NCBI RefSeq assembly: GCF_000090795.2
Contig: NW_003546599.1
Location: 63,529 to 106,472 of the forward strand
Length of the DNA: 42,944 nt
Source of the DNA: Amphimedon queenslandica
Lineage: Eukaryota; Porifera; Demospongiae; Haplosclerida; Niphatidae
Reading direction: 5' to 3'
Made by a program: the position numbers and the translations under genes
Shown here: in pieces, positions 22,138 through 31,396 of the stretch
Position numbering within the stretch: position 1 is the stretch's first letter
Layout of the letters: every line of letters starts with the position of its first letter
The notes under the pieces: model-generated
The model's database searches: none
What the model was told of the DNA's origin: nothing
The model's input: the letters and a program-made list of their open reading frames with translations, nothing else

Positions 22138-22141
22138 GATT

Positions 22142-22653
22142 GAATCCAGCCAGAGGAGGTAGGACACGGTTGACCTTTGAGCAATAATTGCAAAGTTCAA
22201 TTGCATTCCATTGGTATCACGTGATGAAAAATGGCAGCTTTCTGATGATTGTATCACGAAACTAGCTACTACTGCAGAAACTAGAGAGATCTATGACGAC
22301 CCTTGACGGTTGTTAAAATCACCATTGTATGGAGAATATTTCTTCTTTGATTATAGACATGAATATAAGAAGGAGAAAGAGACAGTGCATCTTAACTTTG
22401 ATTCTCTTCTTTACTTCATCAGATAAATCAATCTTCGCTAGTTTAAGATGTTAAAAATTACTGCACCTATCATAGTTTCTAGTGAATTAATGAAAGTCCC
22501 ATTGACTCTATCTTGATGCTCTAAATTATTGTTAGAAGTGGTACTAGTGGAAGAATTTGGCCATTTTGCATCACGTGATACCAATGGAATGTAATTGAAC
22601 TTTGCAATTATTAATCAAAGGTCAACCGTGTCCTACCTCCTCTGGAATCCAGC
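22142..22653. mobile_element. Mutator-like MITE: about 85-bp TIRs, 9-bp target duplication
   Basis: The 494-bp element at 22151-22644 begins CAGAGGAGGTAGGACACGG. An inverted copy of about 85 bp (through TTGCAAAGTTCAATT, CCATTGGTATCACGTGAT and AAAATGGC) ends it. The direct repeat GAATCCAGC occurs on both sides (22142-22150 and 22645-22653). Long TIRs and a 9-bp duplication are the MULE signature. There is no transposase. It sits about 20 bp after similarity between copies A and B ends. Confidence 0.88.
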
Positions 22654-23069
22654 CCTGCAATGTATATATATATAATTCTACCATGCTTTTTTGAATTGAC
22701 CAATCAGATTTTATTGTATGAGGTGTCTAAATCACTTATAATACCCCGGGAAATTATTTAGAAACCTCTGCCAAAGTTTGGGAAATTTTAGTAATGATAG
22801 TAATGTTATGCCAAGTTTTAATTGACCAATCAGATTGCAGAAAACTGGGGTTTTTATTCTAAATCTATTTGATACCTCCCACAAACACTTAGAAACCTGG
22901 CGCTCTAGGCTTATGCTCTTATTAGTCCATTTGTCAAGTTTGGTTGATTCTTTACTGCCTAGCCTATTAGATATGTTGTATGTATGTCAACTGTGGTCTT
23001 ATTATCAGCAGGTGGTAGTTGTTTTTCAAATGTTGTGGTAGAAGTTAGTTATATATACAGTGGAACCCC
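22654..23069. other. Non-coding stretch with a duplicated motif
   Basis: AT-rich DNA with two direct copies of AATTGACCAATCAGATT (about 22695 and 22820). No exon related to copy A or any gene was recognised. Confidence 0.5.
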
Positions 23070-24924
23070 TTAAACAAGAAGGTGCACTATAAAACCATTC
23101 ACGCAACGTCATGAAATCGCTTCCGTCGATCACAGTATAAAAGGAGGTGCCCTGGGCACAATATGGCGGCCAGATTGAATGAAATTTGAAAATAACAAAA
23201 TGGCTCCCGCACTGGCACTGTTCTTATCATGGCTAAATCACGAGCAAAACGCATTATAAAAACATTAAAATTAGCAAAGGTGAGAGAGTTAACCTACAAG
23301 CACACCTAGAAAGCACAGCAAGGAGAGAAATGGTATAATTGACTTGAAGTAATAATTTTACATTATTATCAAATATTATATTGTATATTCTGAAAAATCT
23401 GCCAACAGCCTAAGAAACACGGTCAATGATGCTGTCAGGCAGGTAATAAGTGATAGTGGCAAGGGAATAGCCCTCACTACTACACAGAAAACCAGCCCAA
23501 GAACCGCCACTACTGGGACCAGACAGCCCTGCCGACTACCATATATCAGCCACCATCATCAAGTATAAGTGGTTCCAGCAAAAGACCCCAACATGGTCCT
23601 CCGCAATCAGATCCTAGTACTGGTAGCAGTTGTAACATTCAACGATCTACTGGAAGAAGTAAATACAAAACTATTATTCTAAATTAAAAAAAAAATAAAC
23701 ATTATAGGGTTGAATAGATATTGGGATGGTGAGGAGCCTCCTGTATCTGTGTACCTCTTCCCAACTGTGCCCAGTGATGCCGACAAAAATATGGCAGTAC
23801 TATGATGGTAATATACCAGTACAAGAAAAATGCTAGTACGAGCCTAAAAATATAATGCCACCATATGATTACTTTACATTACAAATAATACTTACTTCTG
23901 TATCTAGTGCCTAATAAACTTGAGTTACGATTACAGGACTCACAACTGGGATTGAATCGAAATTCAGCACAGATCACATGACGATCTAAAATTATGAATA
24001 TTTAATAATAATAATACTAACAAAGAATACCTGTCTGTAACTGATCATCCTTCGGTCAACCATACCACACTAACACTATAATGTATGTTTCCCAATAGCC
24101 GATCCTATATCTATGCACAAAATGGCTGCTCTTCGTCCCCATCACCCATACCTTATTTATATATAATCACTAATTTAAACACATTATAACTACCTGAAGT
24201 ATTGAGCATAGCAGAAGAACTACTAGTATCATGTGATAGAGCCTCAGAATGATTCTCTTTTTAAACTAAATCGGCGAGTAAATGAGACAGCAGTTCCAGC
24301 GCCTTCTTTTAGTGCCTAAAGACCCCTTAACTCGATCAAGCCTAACTAGAACTGGTCCTTGTCTTCTTTGAGGGTAAAATGGAAGTCCATTTGGTACCAA
24401 AACCCCTTTCTTCCTGCGTTTTTCCTTGAAGAAGCAACACCATCCAGAGCCGACATTTTTACATGTGAATAGACCTCTTCAGGTGAGATTGACGGTGGCC
24501 TATGAATATCATTACTGTTTATTACGGTATCCACCTACGGTGATAATTGGCCGCCATTTTGGACGGCAAGATTCAATGGAGGATAGATGAAGAAAAGGCA
24601 AAACTAATCCTTTTCGTTGGCATGGAGCTTTTTCAAGCTACAAAAGCTGGTTGGAGGAAAGAATGGTCGCTGCTAAGCATCTCCTAAAAGAGATTTGGTG
24701 CAATATGAAGTATATTCTTTAATAGAGCTTGCTTTCTGCATTAGCCCATTCATGCTCCATAGAAAGTTGCCGTCCACGAAAATTATTTCAGAGTCAGCCA
24801 GGCTCAGTCACGCCCCTTGCCGTATATCATTCTTTGACGTAATTCATTCTCACCCAAAGAGGTCTATAAAACGGAAGCCACCATGCCCAGGGCCCCGCCT
24901 TTTATACCGCACCTTCTCGTTTAA
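23070..24924. mobile_element. Candidate non-autonomous TIR element, about 1.85 kb, TTAA borders
   Basis: Left TTAA (23070-23073) plus ACAAGAAGGTGCACTATAAAA is inverted at the right as TTTTATACCGCACCTTCTCGT plus TTAA (24921-24924). Further in, GCCCAGGGC with CCTTTTATAC also matches in inverted orientation, offset by a gap of about 50 bp. The left side is preceded by CAGTGGAACCCC, a word seen in pogo/Tc1-like ends, so the true left border could be 23059. The interior has no recognisable transposase. A short open stretch (23223-23280, starting ATGGCTAAATCACG) and a minus-strand frame (24346-24534) are too weak to call as genes. Confidence 0.55.
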
Positions 24925-24985
24925 GGCTATTTGCATCCATAGCTGGCATTAATAATGATAGGGGCTGCCTCATAGTGTCTCAATA

Positions 24986-27145
24986 ATGGAAGCCACAAAG
25001 GAGGAGGATCATGTTGAAGACTGGATGCTCGCCTCCATGGAAGCATCTCCACTTTCTCCAGCATCCCGCACTAGATCTTTCAAGAAGCTAGAAGAAGAGC
25101 TGACTTGTGAGGTCTGCTTAAAAATTTACCAGGATCCCAAGACATTGCCTTGCCACCATTCCTTCTGCCTGAAGTGTCTGGAGGAAATACCCAATCAAAG
25201 TGATGAGCTCACTTTAAGCAGCATCAAATGCCCTTTGTGTCGTTCCCCTGCCGAGATACCTCTGCAAGGTGCTGCTGGGCTTCCGCCAGCCTTTCATATT
25301 AACAACCTCAAAGAAGTTTACAATCTAATGATAGCTGAATCGAAAAAAGTAGCAGATGAGGAGGTAGTGTGTTACGTTCAAACACACGATGAGCCATTGA
25401 AGTATTATTGTAATACTTGTAGCAAAAGCATCTGCCGTGACTGTGCCATACTTGATCACAAAGAGCACAAGTATTCGCTGATATCAGACATCTACAACGC
25501 CCACCATTGTCAATTGGAATCGACTCTGAATGGTGTCAGTGATAAAATTAGTGATGTGCAAAAGGCCATTGATTCTTTATCACAAAGAAAGAAATATATT
25601 TCGGAGCAAAGCAAAGTAGTCGGAAAAGAAATACAGTTAAAAGTCGAAGCTATCATACAAAACCTCAAAAAGTCTGAAGCAAGGATAACAAATGACTTGG
25701 ACAGTATCACTAACACTAAACTCCAGGTGTTATCTGATCAAAAAACGGCAGCTGAAATAACTTTAAAACATCTCATAAGCTGTAAAGAAAATGTAGAGTT
25801 AAGTCTGAGAGAAAAGAGTCGCATAAAAGTAATTGAAACCGAGAAGCAAATGATGGATTGCATGAGTCGTGTAGTTAATGAAAGTGCATCTAAAATGAAT
25901 GAGTTCAGCCCTTTTGAGACAGCCAGTATCCAGTTTATAGCAACCGATAGCAATCCATCACTTGGAATCATTGCAGCTTCATCTTCACCTACTACACTAG
26001 AGCAGCATAATTTTGAAGGAAAGGTTTCTGGCCTACGATATTATAAGAAAGAAAATGTGCTTCAATTCTCATTAACAATCCATCTATTGGAATCTTGTAT
26101 TGTCTCTGTTCCTTTTGTAGCTTTAAAGTTTAGTCTAATACCAGCTCAAGGCGTTAATGGATCCATTGATCCTGCTGTTACTGAAATACCTAATGGTCCT
26201 GGAAAGTACAGAATATCCTGTTCTCCTACAACCAGTGGAATTCATAGGATTAAAGTCCAAGTACATGATGTCTCACTTAAGGATACTTTGCTAGTCATAC
26301 CATTCAATCCTTACCATCTTGATGCAGCTAGGCCTTTGAAATCCATTGCCGGACTTAAACGTCCCTGGGGCGTTGCTGTAAGCAGTGATGGCCATATTAT
26401 GGTAACAGAATGGGGTAATGGCTGCTTATCTATCCTAAATAAAGAAGGGCTAAAACTAACTTCGATTGGTGGAGAAGATGGAATAGGATCTATCAAGTTT
26501 GTCTCTCCCCGTGGTGTAGCCATGACTCATGATAATCTCATTCTGGTTACTGATGACCACAGAATATGCAAGATAGCAATGAATGGTAACTGCATTGCAT
26601 CCGTTGGTGAAAAAGGGTACGGTAGGCTACAATTTAATACGCCCTCTGGTGTCACAGTTTCTCCTATAACCAGCCAGATTTTTATAGCTGATCGTTACAA
26701 TCATCGCATACAAGTACTCAATCAAGACCTAACTTTCTCACATTGTCTTGACAAGCAGGGAACTGGTCCTGGAGAGTTCTTTAAACCACGTGGTGTTGCC
26801 TTTGACACTGAAGGATCATTCCTGTATGTTGCGGACTGCAATAATCACCGGATTCAGAAATTTACTCCAGAGGGAAAGTTTGTGGCTCAATTTGGCAGTA
26901 AAGGATCTGATCCTGGTCAGCTCTTTTCGCCTGGTGCTATTGCTATTGATGATAACAATTTAGTGTATGTTACAGAATGGGAGAATAGGAGATTGTCTGT
27001 CTTTACCGGCAATGGAGATTTTGTTAGTAGCTATGGTGGCAATGGTAGTAGTAATCAGTTTAAACCTTCGACAGGTATAGCTTTTGATGGCAAAGGGACA
27101 ATGTATGTTTGTGATTTTGATAACAACAGCTTGGTGATGTATTAA
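24986..27145 (+). CDS. TRIM-NHL E3 ubiquitin ligase (RING, B-box, coiled coil, filamin, NHL)
   Basis: Single uninterrupted frame of 719 codons. RING C3HC4 at res 41-85: C41-x2-C44, C56-x-H58, C61-x2-C64, C82-x2-C85. B-box at res 129-161: C129, H134, C142, C145, C150, C153, H158, H161; the first pair spacing is C-x4-H rather than the usual C-x2-H. Long coiled coil about res 170-300. Filamin/Ig-like segment about res 310-430, ending PGKYRISCSPTTSGIHRIKV. About six NHL repeats from res 435 to the end (RPWGVAVSSDGHIMVTEWGN, FIADRYNHRIQV, LYVADCNNHRIQKF). The layout is that of the TRIM2/3/71 group: the RING recruits an E2 for ubiquitin transfer and the NHL propeller binds RNA or protein. It is intronless in an intron-rich neighbourhood, so a retrogene origin is possible. 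I chose the first ATG in frame, which follows an in-frame stop. Confidence 0.93.
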   Translation: MEATKEEDHVEDWMLASMEASPLSPASRTRSFKKLEEELTCEVCLKIYQDPKTLPCHHSFCLKCLEEIPNQSDELTLSSIKCPLCRSPAEIPLQGAAGLPPAFHINNLKEVYNLMIAESKKVADEEVVCYVQTHDEPLKYYCNTCSKSICRDCAILDHKEHKYSLISDIYNAHHCQLESTLNGVSDKISDVQKAIDSLSQRKKYISEQSKVVGKEIQLKVEAIIQNLKKSEARITNDLDSITNTKLQVLSDQKTAAEITLKHLISCKENVELSLREKSRIKVIETEKQMMDCMSRVVNESASKMNEFSPFETASIQFIATDSNPSLGIIAASSSPTTLEQHNFEGKVSGLRYYKKENVLQFSLTIHLLESCIVSVPFVALKFSLIPAQGVNGSIDPAVTEIPNGPGKYRISCSPTTSGIHRIKVQVHDVSLKDTLLVIPFNPYHLDAARPLKSIAGLKRPWGVAVSSDGHIMVTEWGNGCLSILNKEGLKLTSIGGEDGIGSIKFVSPRGVAMTHDNLILVTDDHRICKIAMNGNCIASVGEKGYGRLQFNTPSGVTVSPITSQIFIADRYNHRIQVLNQDLTFSHCLDKQGTGPGEFFKPRGVAFDTEGSFLYVADCNNHRIQKFTPEGKFVAQFGSKGSDPGQLFSPGAIAIDDNNLVYVTEWENRRLSVFTGNGDFVSSYGGNGSSNQFKPSTGIAFDGKGTMYVCDFDNNSLVMY

Positions 27146-27223
27146 TAATTCTTTATGCTAGGCTCTGTAAAATAATTATTTTTGAATTTATTATTATTAT
27201 TTGCTGCACAATTAGTGCCTCCT

Positions 27224-27229
27224 AATAAA
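27224..27229 (+). terminator. Polyadenylation signal of the TRIM-NHL gene
   Basis: AATAAA about 80 bases after the TAA stop at 27143-27145. Confidence 0.5.
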
Positions 27230-27503
27230 GATGCTGCTCAATGTTAGTATAAAAATAGAGAATAGGTCACCAGCCTAGAGTCGTTGGTGTGACTAGTCGA
27301 TGGAATAAAATGTGATTCAAAGCATCATCATGTAATATCTAAACATTAATGATAACGATCAAAATTATGTGGATGGAATGGGAATTATTACTGAGAAGTC
27401 CTGGGCTCTTTGAAACTGATCTCAAAAGTCACAATTGAATCATTATCAAGGAAATAACACTCTTATTTTTCTGTATAAGACCCCTTCTGCTTCTACAATG
27501 GTT

Positions 27504-27622
27504 GTCTGCGGCCATACCACGTTGAAAGCACCAGTTCCCATCTGAACACTGAAGTTAAGCAACGTCGGGCCGGCTTAGTACTTGGATGGGTGACCGCCTA
27601 GGAATCGCCGGTGTCGCAGACT
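27504..27622 (+). rRNA. 5S ribosomal RNA
   Basis: 119 nt with the eukaryotic 5S pattern. It begins GTCTGCGGCCATACCAC and carries the internal-promoter A-box region (GAAGTTAAGCA), the intermediate element (CGTCGGGCC) and the C-box (TACTTGGATGGGTGACCGCC). The 5' end GTCTGCG pairs perfectly with CGCAGAC at 27615-27621. A T-rich pol III terminator follows at once (CTTTTTATTTTATTTTT). It is a single dispersed copy here, not in an array. Confidence 0.97.
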
Positions 27623-29389
27623 TTTTATTTTATTTTTAATATTCATTTTCTTTTTATCTGTTCTATTCTTTTTTTGGCAAGTTGGATAGGCACAATAAGC
27701 ATGAATAAAACCAGAGGAAGCTCCAAAAGCATGAATTCAACATGAAGAATTGTAGCAACAAGAAGTAAGTGACATGGCAGGCATCTTATATTATCTGTAT
27801 CATGTGTTTAATCTTAAAATAAGTCAAACAGCACTGAAGCAAAAGGGCATGGCACTTAGATAATCACCTGTCCATTGCTTGCCAGCTATGACTTAATTGT
27901 ATTACTTGTTCACACTTCATGTAATAAAATGTTGATGTTACACTCAGTGTTAATTAGCACATGCCGAACTATTTCGTTGCTTTCAATTATTATGTATAAT
28001 TATTTCTAATTATAGGTATTTCATATTTGTCGACCATGCCACACCCAGTCATGTTACACATCTCATCCTCTTTAATAATACTTCATAATACTCACACGGT
28101 CAGTCAGAATGTTAATACTGCATATTACGTATTTATAGCCCTTTAATTTTTAAAGTTGCAAAACACCTTGTACAAGATAGTTTGCCGTTAGTGGTTAGAA
28201 GTTTTACTTTTATAAATTTATCTCGTAGCATGTTTCTATTTTGTGTAAAAAGTTTGAGCTGTGTCTGATTGAAATTAGATTTTTAAAGCAGTAGCTCTAA
28301 AATTGGGGCTAATGGCTAAAGCCTATAATAGCATTTGGTCTGAGGCCAAATTTTGTCAAAAAATTTTGCATCACTAGCTGACTGAGAGGAGCTGATAGAC
28401 ATACCGGAGGAGGAGAGGAGAACATATCCTAGCTGTTGCGGATTCAATGAAGACATGAGCTTATTTTTTCACTGTATGGGTTGTTGAGCTACCCTTTTTC
28501 ACAGTGACCTGCTTTTAGTCCCGATCATGTGAGAGGGAAGGGGAAGGTTAGCGAAGGGGGGATGGTTCTGCCCAGGAGTGTGGGCGAGGAGTCCCCCTTT
28601 TGGGTCCGATAGTGGCTCCCCGTATCTCATGCTAGAGCCCTCTCTTCTCTTTCACTCTTTTTCCTTTTTGTGCGATATGGATTCTAAGCAGAAGAAAGGA
28701 TTAGACTTTTTCTTTTTTATGTCTCGATCCTTTAACTAACTAAAATCAGGCAAGCACTATACAGTTGGTCTAAGCTGGGTCATAGTGGGTAGATTGGTGA
28801 GGTTTGTGATGCAGGTAGCCTGACGGTCCTGGGCACTAGCTTCCTAATTCTCATTCTGAACTCTTTCTCGATCCCATGGCTTTGACTTACGATCAATTGT
28901 TGAGTGTTTGCTCCAGCTTTCAAAATAAGTCAATAGCTCTCATTGTAGGTTTATGATCAAATGTAGTGTTACAATTACGTGTGTGATCTGACATTTTGAT
29001 GCAAATAACGTGTTAAGTTGACACAATATTAATGAAATCTCAATTCTGCATTGCATTTCGTGGCGAGTGTCTATTGTTAATTTATAGGATGCACAATTAA
29101 TTTTTAATTTAATAATTATTCTTGATTAATATACATATTGTGTGGTAAATTGTGTATTAATATTACTCTTATTATGTTAAGGTTGTAGACTGTAGAGGTT
29201 GCAATATCAGACAGTAATGGTAGGAGGTAGTAATAGGTCATTAGATAATGGTACACTATTAAGATAACTTGTCTTACATTGTGTATACAATATAAGTTGT
29301 AGGTATAGGTAATATGGTATGGTATTAAGATAGGAATGTATTTGCATAGCAAGGTTTTTATGGTATGGGTATCATTGTGTCATATTAAG
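27623..29389. other. Intergenic DNA without a recognised gene
   Basis: AT-rich. About 28240-28370 holds a diverged inverted relative of the 177-bp repeat family (AAAAGTTTGAGCTGTGTC.. and GAGGCCAAATTTTGTCAAA). A locally G-rich stretch at 28520-28640 has no recognisable RNA or protein. Short reading frames here are not supported. Confidence 0.5.
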
Positions 29390-29770
29390 GTTCATAGGTT
29401 AATATGTTAATGTAGGTATAAATATAATGGTATGGTATTAGTAGGTATCATTGTGTAGTTTAAAGGTCATAGGTATAGTAGTGGGAGAAATTAGAAGGGT
29501 ACAGGTTATATAGTGTAGGTATAGTAGTAGAAATTATAGATAACATGTAGTTATACCTAGGATATAGGCTATAGTGTAGAAATTAGAAGGTAGTTATATA
29601 GTGTAATTGTAGTACTTAGTAGAAATTAGGAAGCAGGTATAGTTATATTAGGCTATGGTGTAGGTATTGTATAGTAGAAATTAGAAGGTATAGTTATAGT
29701 ATAGAAATTAAGAAACAGGTAGTTGTAGGATACAGGTTATATAGTGTAGGTATAGGTTATAGATCTAGGT
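29390..29770. repeat. Degenerate tandem repeat, GTAGAAATTAGAAGGTA / GTATAGTTATA type
   Basis: Irregular repetition of TAGTAGAAATTA, GAAGGTA, GTATAGTTATA and ATAGTGTAGGTATA phrases over almost 400 bp, without one fixed period. It looks like a decayed minisatellite. Confidence 0.7.
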
Positions 29771-29919
29771 TTTATTATTTAATTATTTATTTTATAATTA
29801 ATGTTATTATTTTTTAATAATTAAATTTTATTATCATTTTTTATGATTTATTATTATTTTTACAACCTAGGGCCTCAGCAAGAGTGTTGGGCCCCAGGTT
29901 TTTATAATTTTTGGGCAGC

Positions 29920-30000
29920 AATGTAGTGCCGCCTCCACGTGGCGCTGCCTGGGATCACTAGTGGCTACTACTGCTAGTGATGCTAAGAGCACTACATACA
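29920..30000. repeat. Dispersed repeat fragment (GTGGCGCTGCCTGGGATCACTAG type)
   Basis: This fragment, with CTGCTAGTGATGCTAAGAGC following, recurs with changes at about 30595-30690, 33255-33270 and 37660-37760, always upstream of the FN3 genes. It is part of the duplicated 5' flank or a dispersed element. Confidence 0.6.
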
Positions 30001-30034
30001 ACATAAATATGCATATTTTGTTAGATTTTAATGT

Positions 30035-30219
30035 TCCTAAACATGACTTTAAACTGTTTCTAAGTTTAGGGTCCTAAACATGACTTTAAACTGTTTCTAA
30101 GTTTAGGGTCCTAAACATGACGTTAAACTGTTTCTAAGTTTAGGGTCCTAAACATGACGTTAAACTGTTTCTAAGTTTAGGGTCCTAAACATGACGTTAA
30201 ACTGTTTCTAAGTTTAGCT
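30035..30219. repeat. Five copies of a 37-bp tandem repeat
   Basis: The unit begins TCCTAAACATGACGTTAAAC and ends CTAAGTTTAGGG. Unit starts are 30035, 30072, 30109, 30146 and 30183, exactly 37 apart. The first two units have CTTT where the others have CGTT. Each unit is internally complementary (CCTAAAC near the start, GTTTAGG at the end) and can fold as a hairpin. Confidence 0.92.
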
Positions 30220-31396
30220 AATAATATTCTATGGCATAGTGCAATAGGATATTACATGTAAATCTATGATATTTTGTTATGTTATAGTATGCTTGGCGTG
30301 TCACACTGCATTGTCATGTCATACATGTTCCTCTTATGGTGACCCAGTTTATGTTCCCCTTACATAATGAATGCACTCATAAGTGGCTCATGTATACCCG
30401 TATATATACATCATTATAATTATACCAAAAGTACTTAGGTTAATGTATTACACTGTAGGTTAATGTATTTTGACAAAGTGTATGTTTTGTTTTCAGTATC
30501 TAAACATCAAATCTTCCTGGACTCTTTTAATGGATTAAGGTAACCAGCAATAGATTCTATTACCTCATAAATTACTGCTTTCTTCCTAGGGTGGGCAGCA
30601 GCATAGCGCTACCTCCCCGTGGTGCTGCCTGGGGTCACTAGTATGTATTGTATAGGTACTGCTAGTGATGCTAAAAGCGCTAAAAGTGCTATAAGAAGAC
30701 AAGAGGCCTGAAATGAGCTTAAGGTACTTCTTATTTTTATTATTTATTCTATAATAGTTATCCTTACGATTCTAGAGATTGCGACAGTGACTGATATTAC
30801 AACTATTGTATCTCCTGAGGCTGGATAGTACAACTCTGTAAGACCATGAAAAGATTATACTCACAATATGTACATGTATGTACCAATGTATGGTAGAGTC
30901 TATAAGAAATTTAATGACTTTGATATAGGTTTTCGTCAGAAATAAAGAAGCAATGTGAAGCAAAAGATTTATAAAGACAGAGACATTGAAACTTCCTCTC
31001 TAGCTCTCTCTCTCTCATTGGACATTATTATTTCTCATTTTAAATTATTTTATTTTAATTTTTATTGCTGATTTTAAAACAGCGAGAAGCCATCATGGCT
31101 AATGCTAGTCGCTAGTGTATCAACATTATAGCTTACTAGTAAGTGATATGATTAAATTTTGATAAATGATCAGCAATCGTACCTGTCAGGATTGTACCAG
31201 TATAGATGAGCTTGATTAATAATTCATTCTGGGCAACATGACATCATGTGAGTGGGTGGCACTGCACTGCAGCTAAACAATACGCCGCGCGCACCTCCTG
31301 ACCTCCCCTCTTAAGATAATTTTAGAAGAAGCATAGGAGGAGGCTGTCTAACTTAGAGAAGACTTTACAGAGCCCAGGCATTTAACTCCAGACAAT
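30220..31396. promoter_or_regulatory. 5' flank of the first 4HB-FN3 gene, duplicated upstream of the third
   Basis: From about 30455 this region matches 37540-39102 nearly base for base, apart from two MITEs in the latter. The last 55 bp before each ATG are also shared (GAGAAGACTTTACAGAGCCC). Part of it (about 30710-31090) is repeated at 33178-33500 before the middle gene. The promoter should lie here; no TATA box is obvious. Confidence 0.55.

Noticed and set aside
23223..23280. Short + strand exon starting ATGGCTAAATCACG with a GTGAGA donor
   Set aside because: No in-frame continuation was found; the next open stretch is in another frame and ends quickly.
24346..24534. 62-codon - strand frame
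   Set aside because: No recognisable family or convincing splice partners; it lies within a TIR element.
25510..26523. Antisense frames inside the TRIM-NHL gene
   Set aside because: Shadows of the coding strand without domains.
28520..28640. G-rich stretch considered as a structured RNA gene
   Set aside because: No match to tRNA, snRNA or other families I can recognise, and no clear fold by eye.
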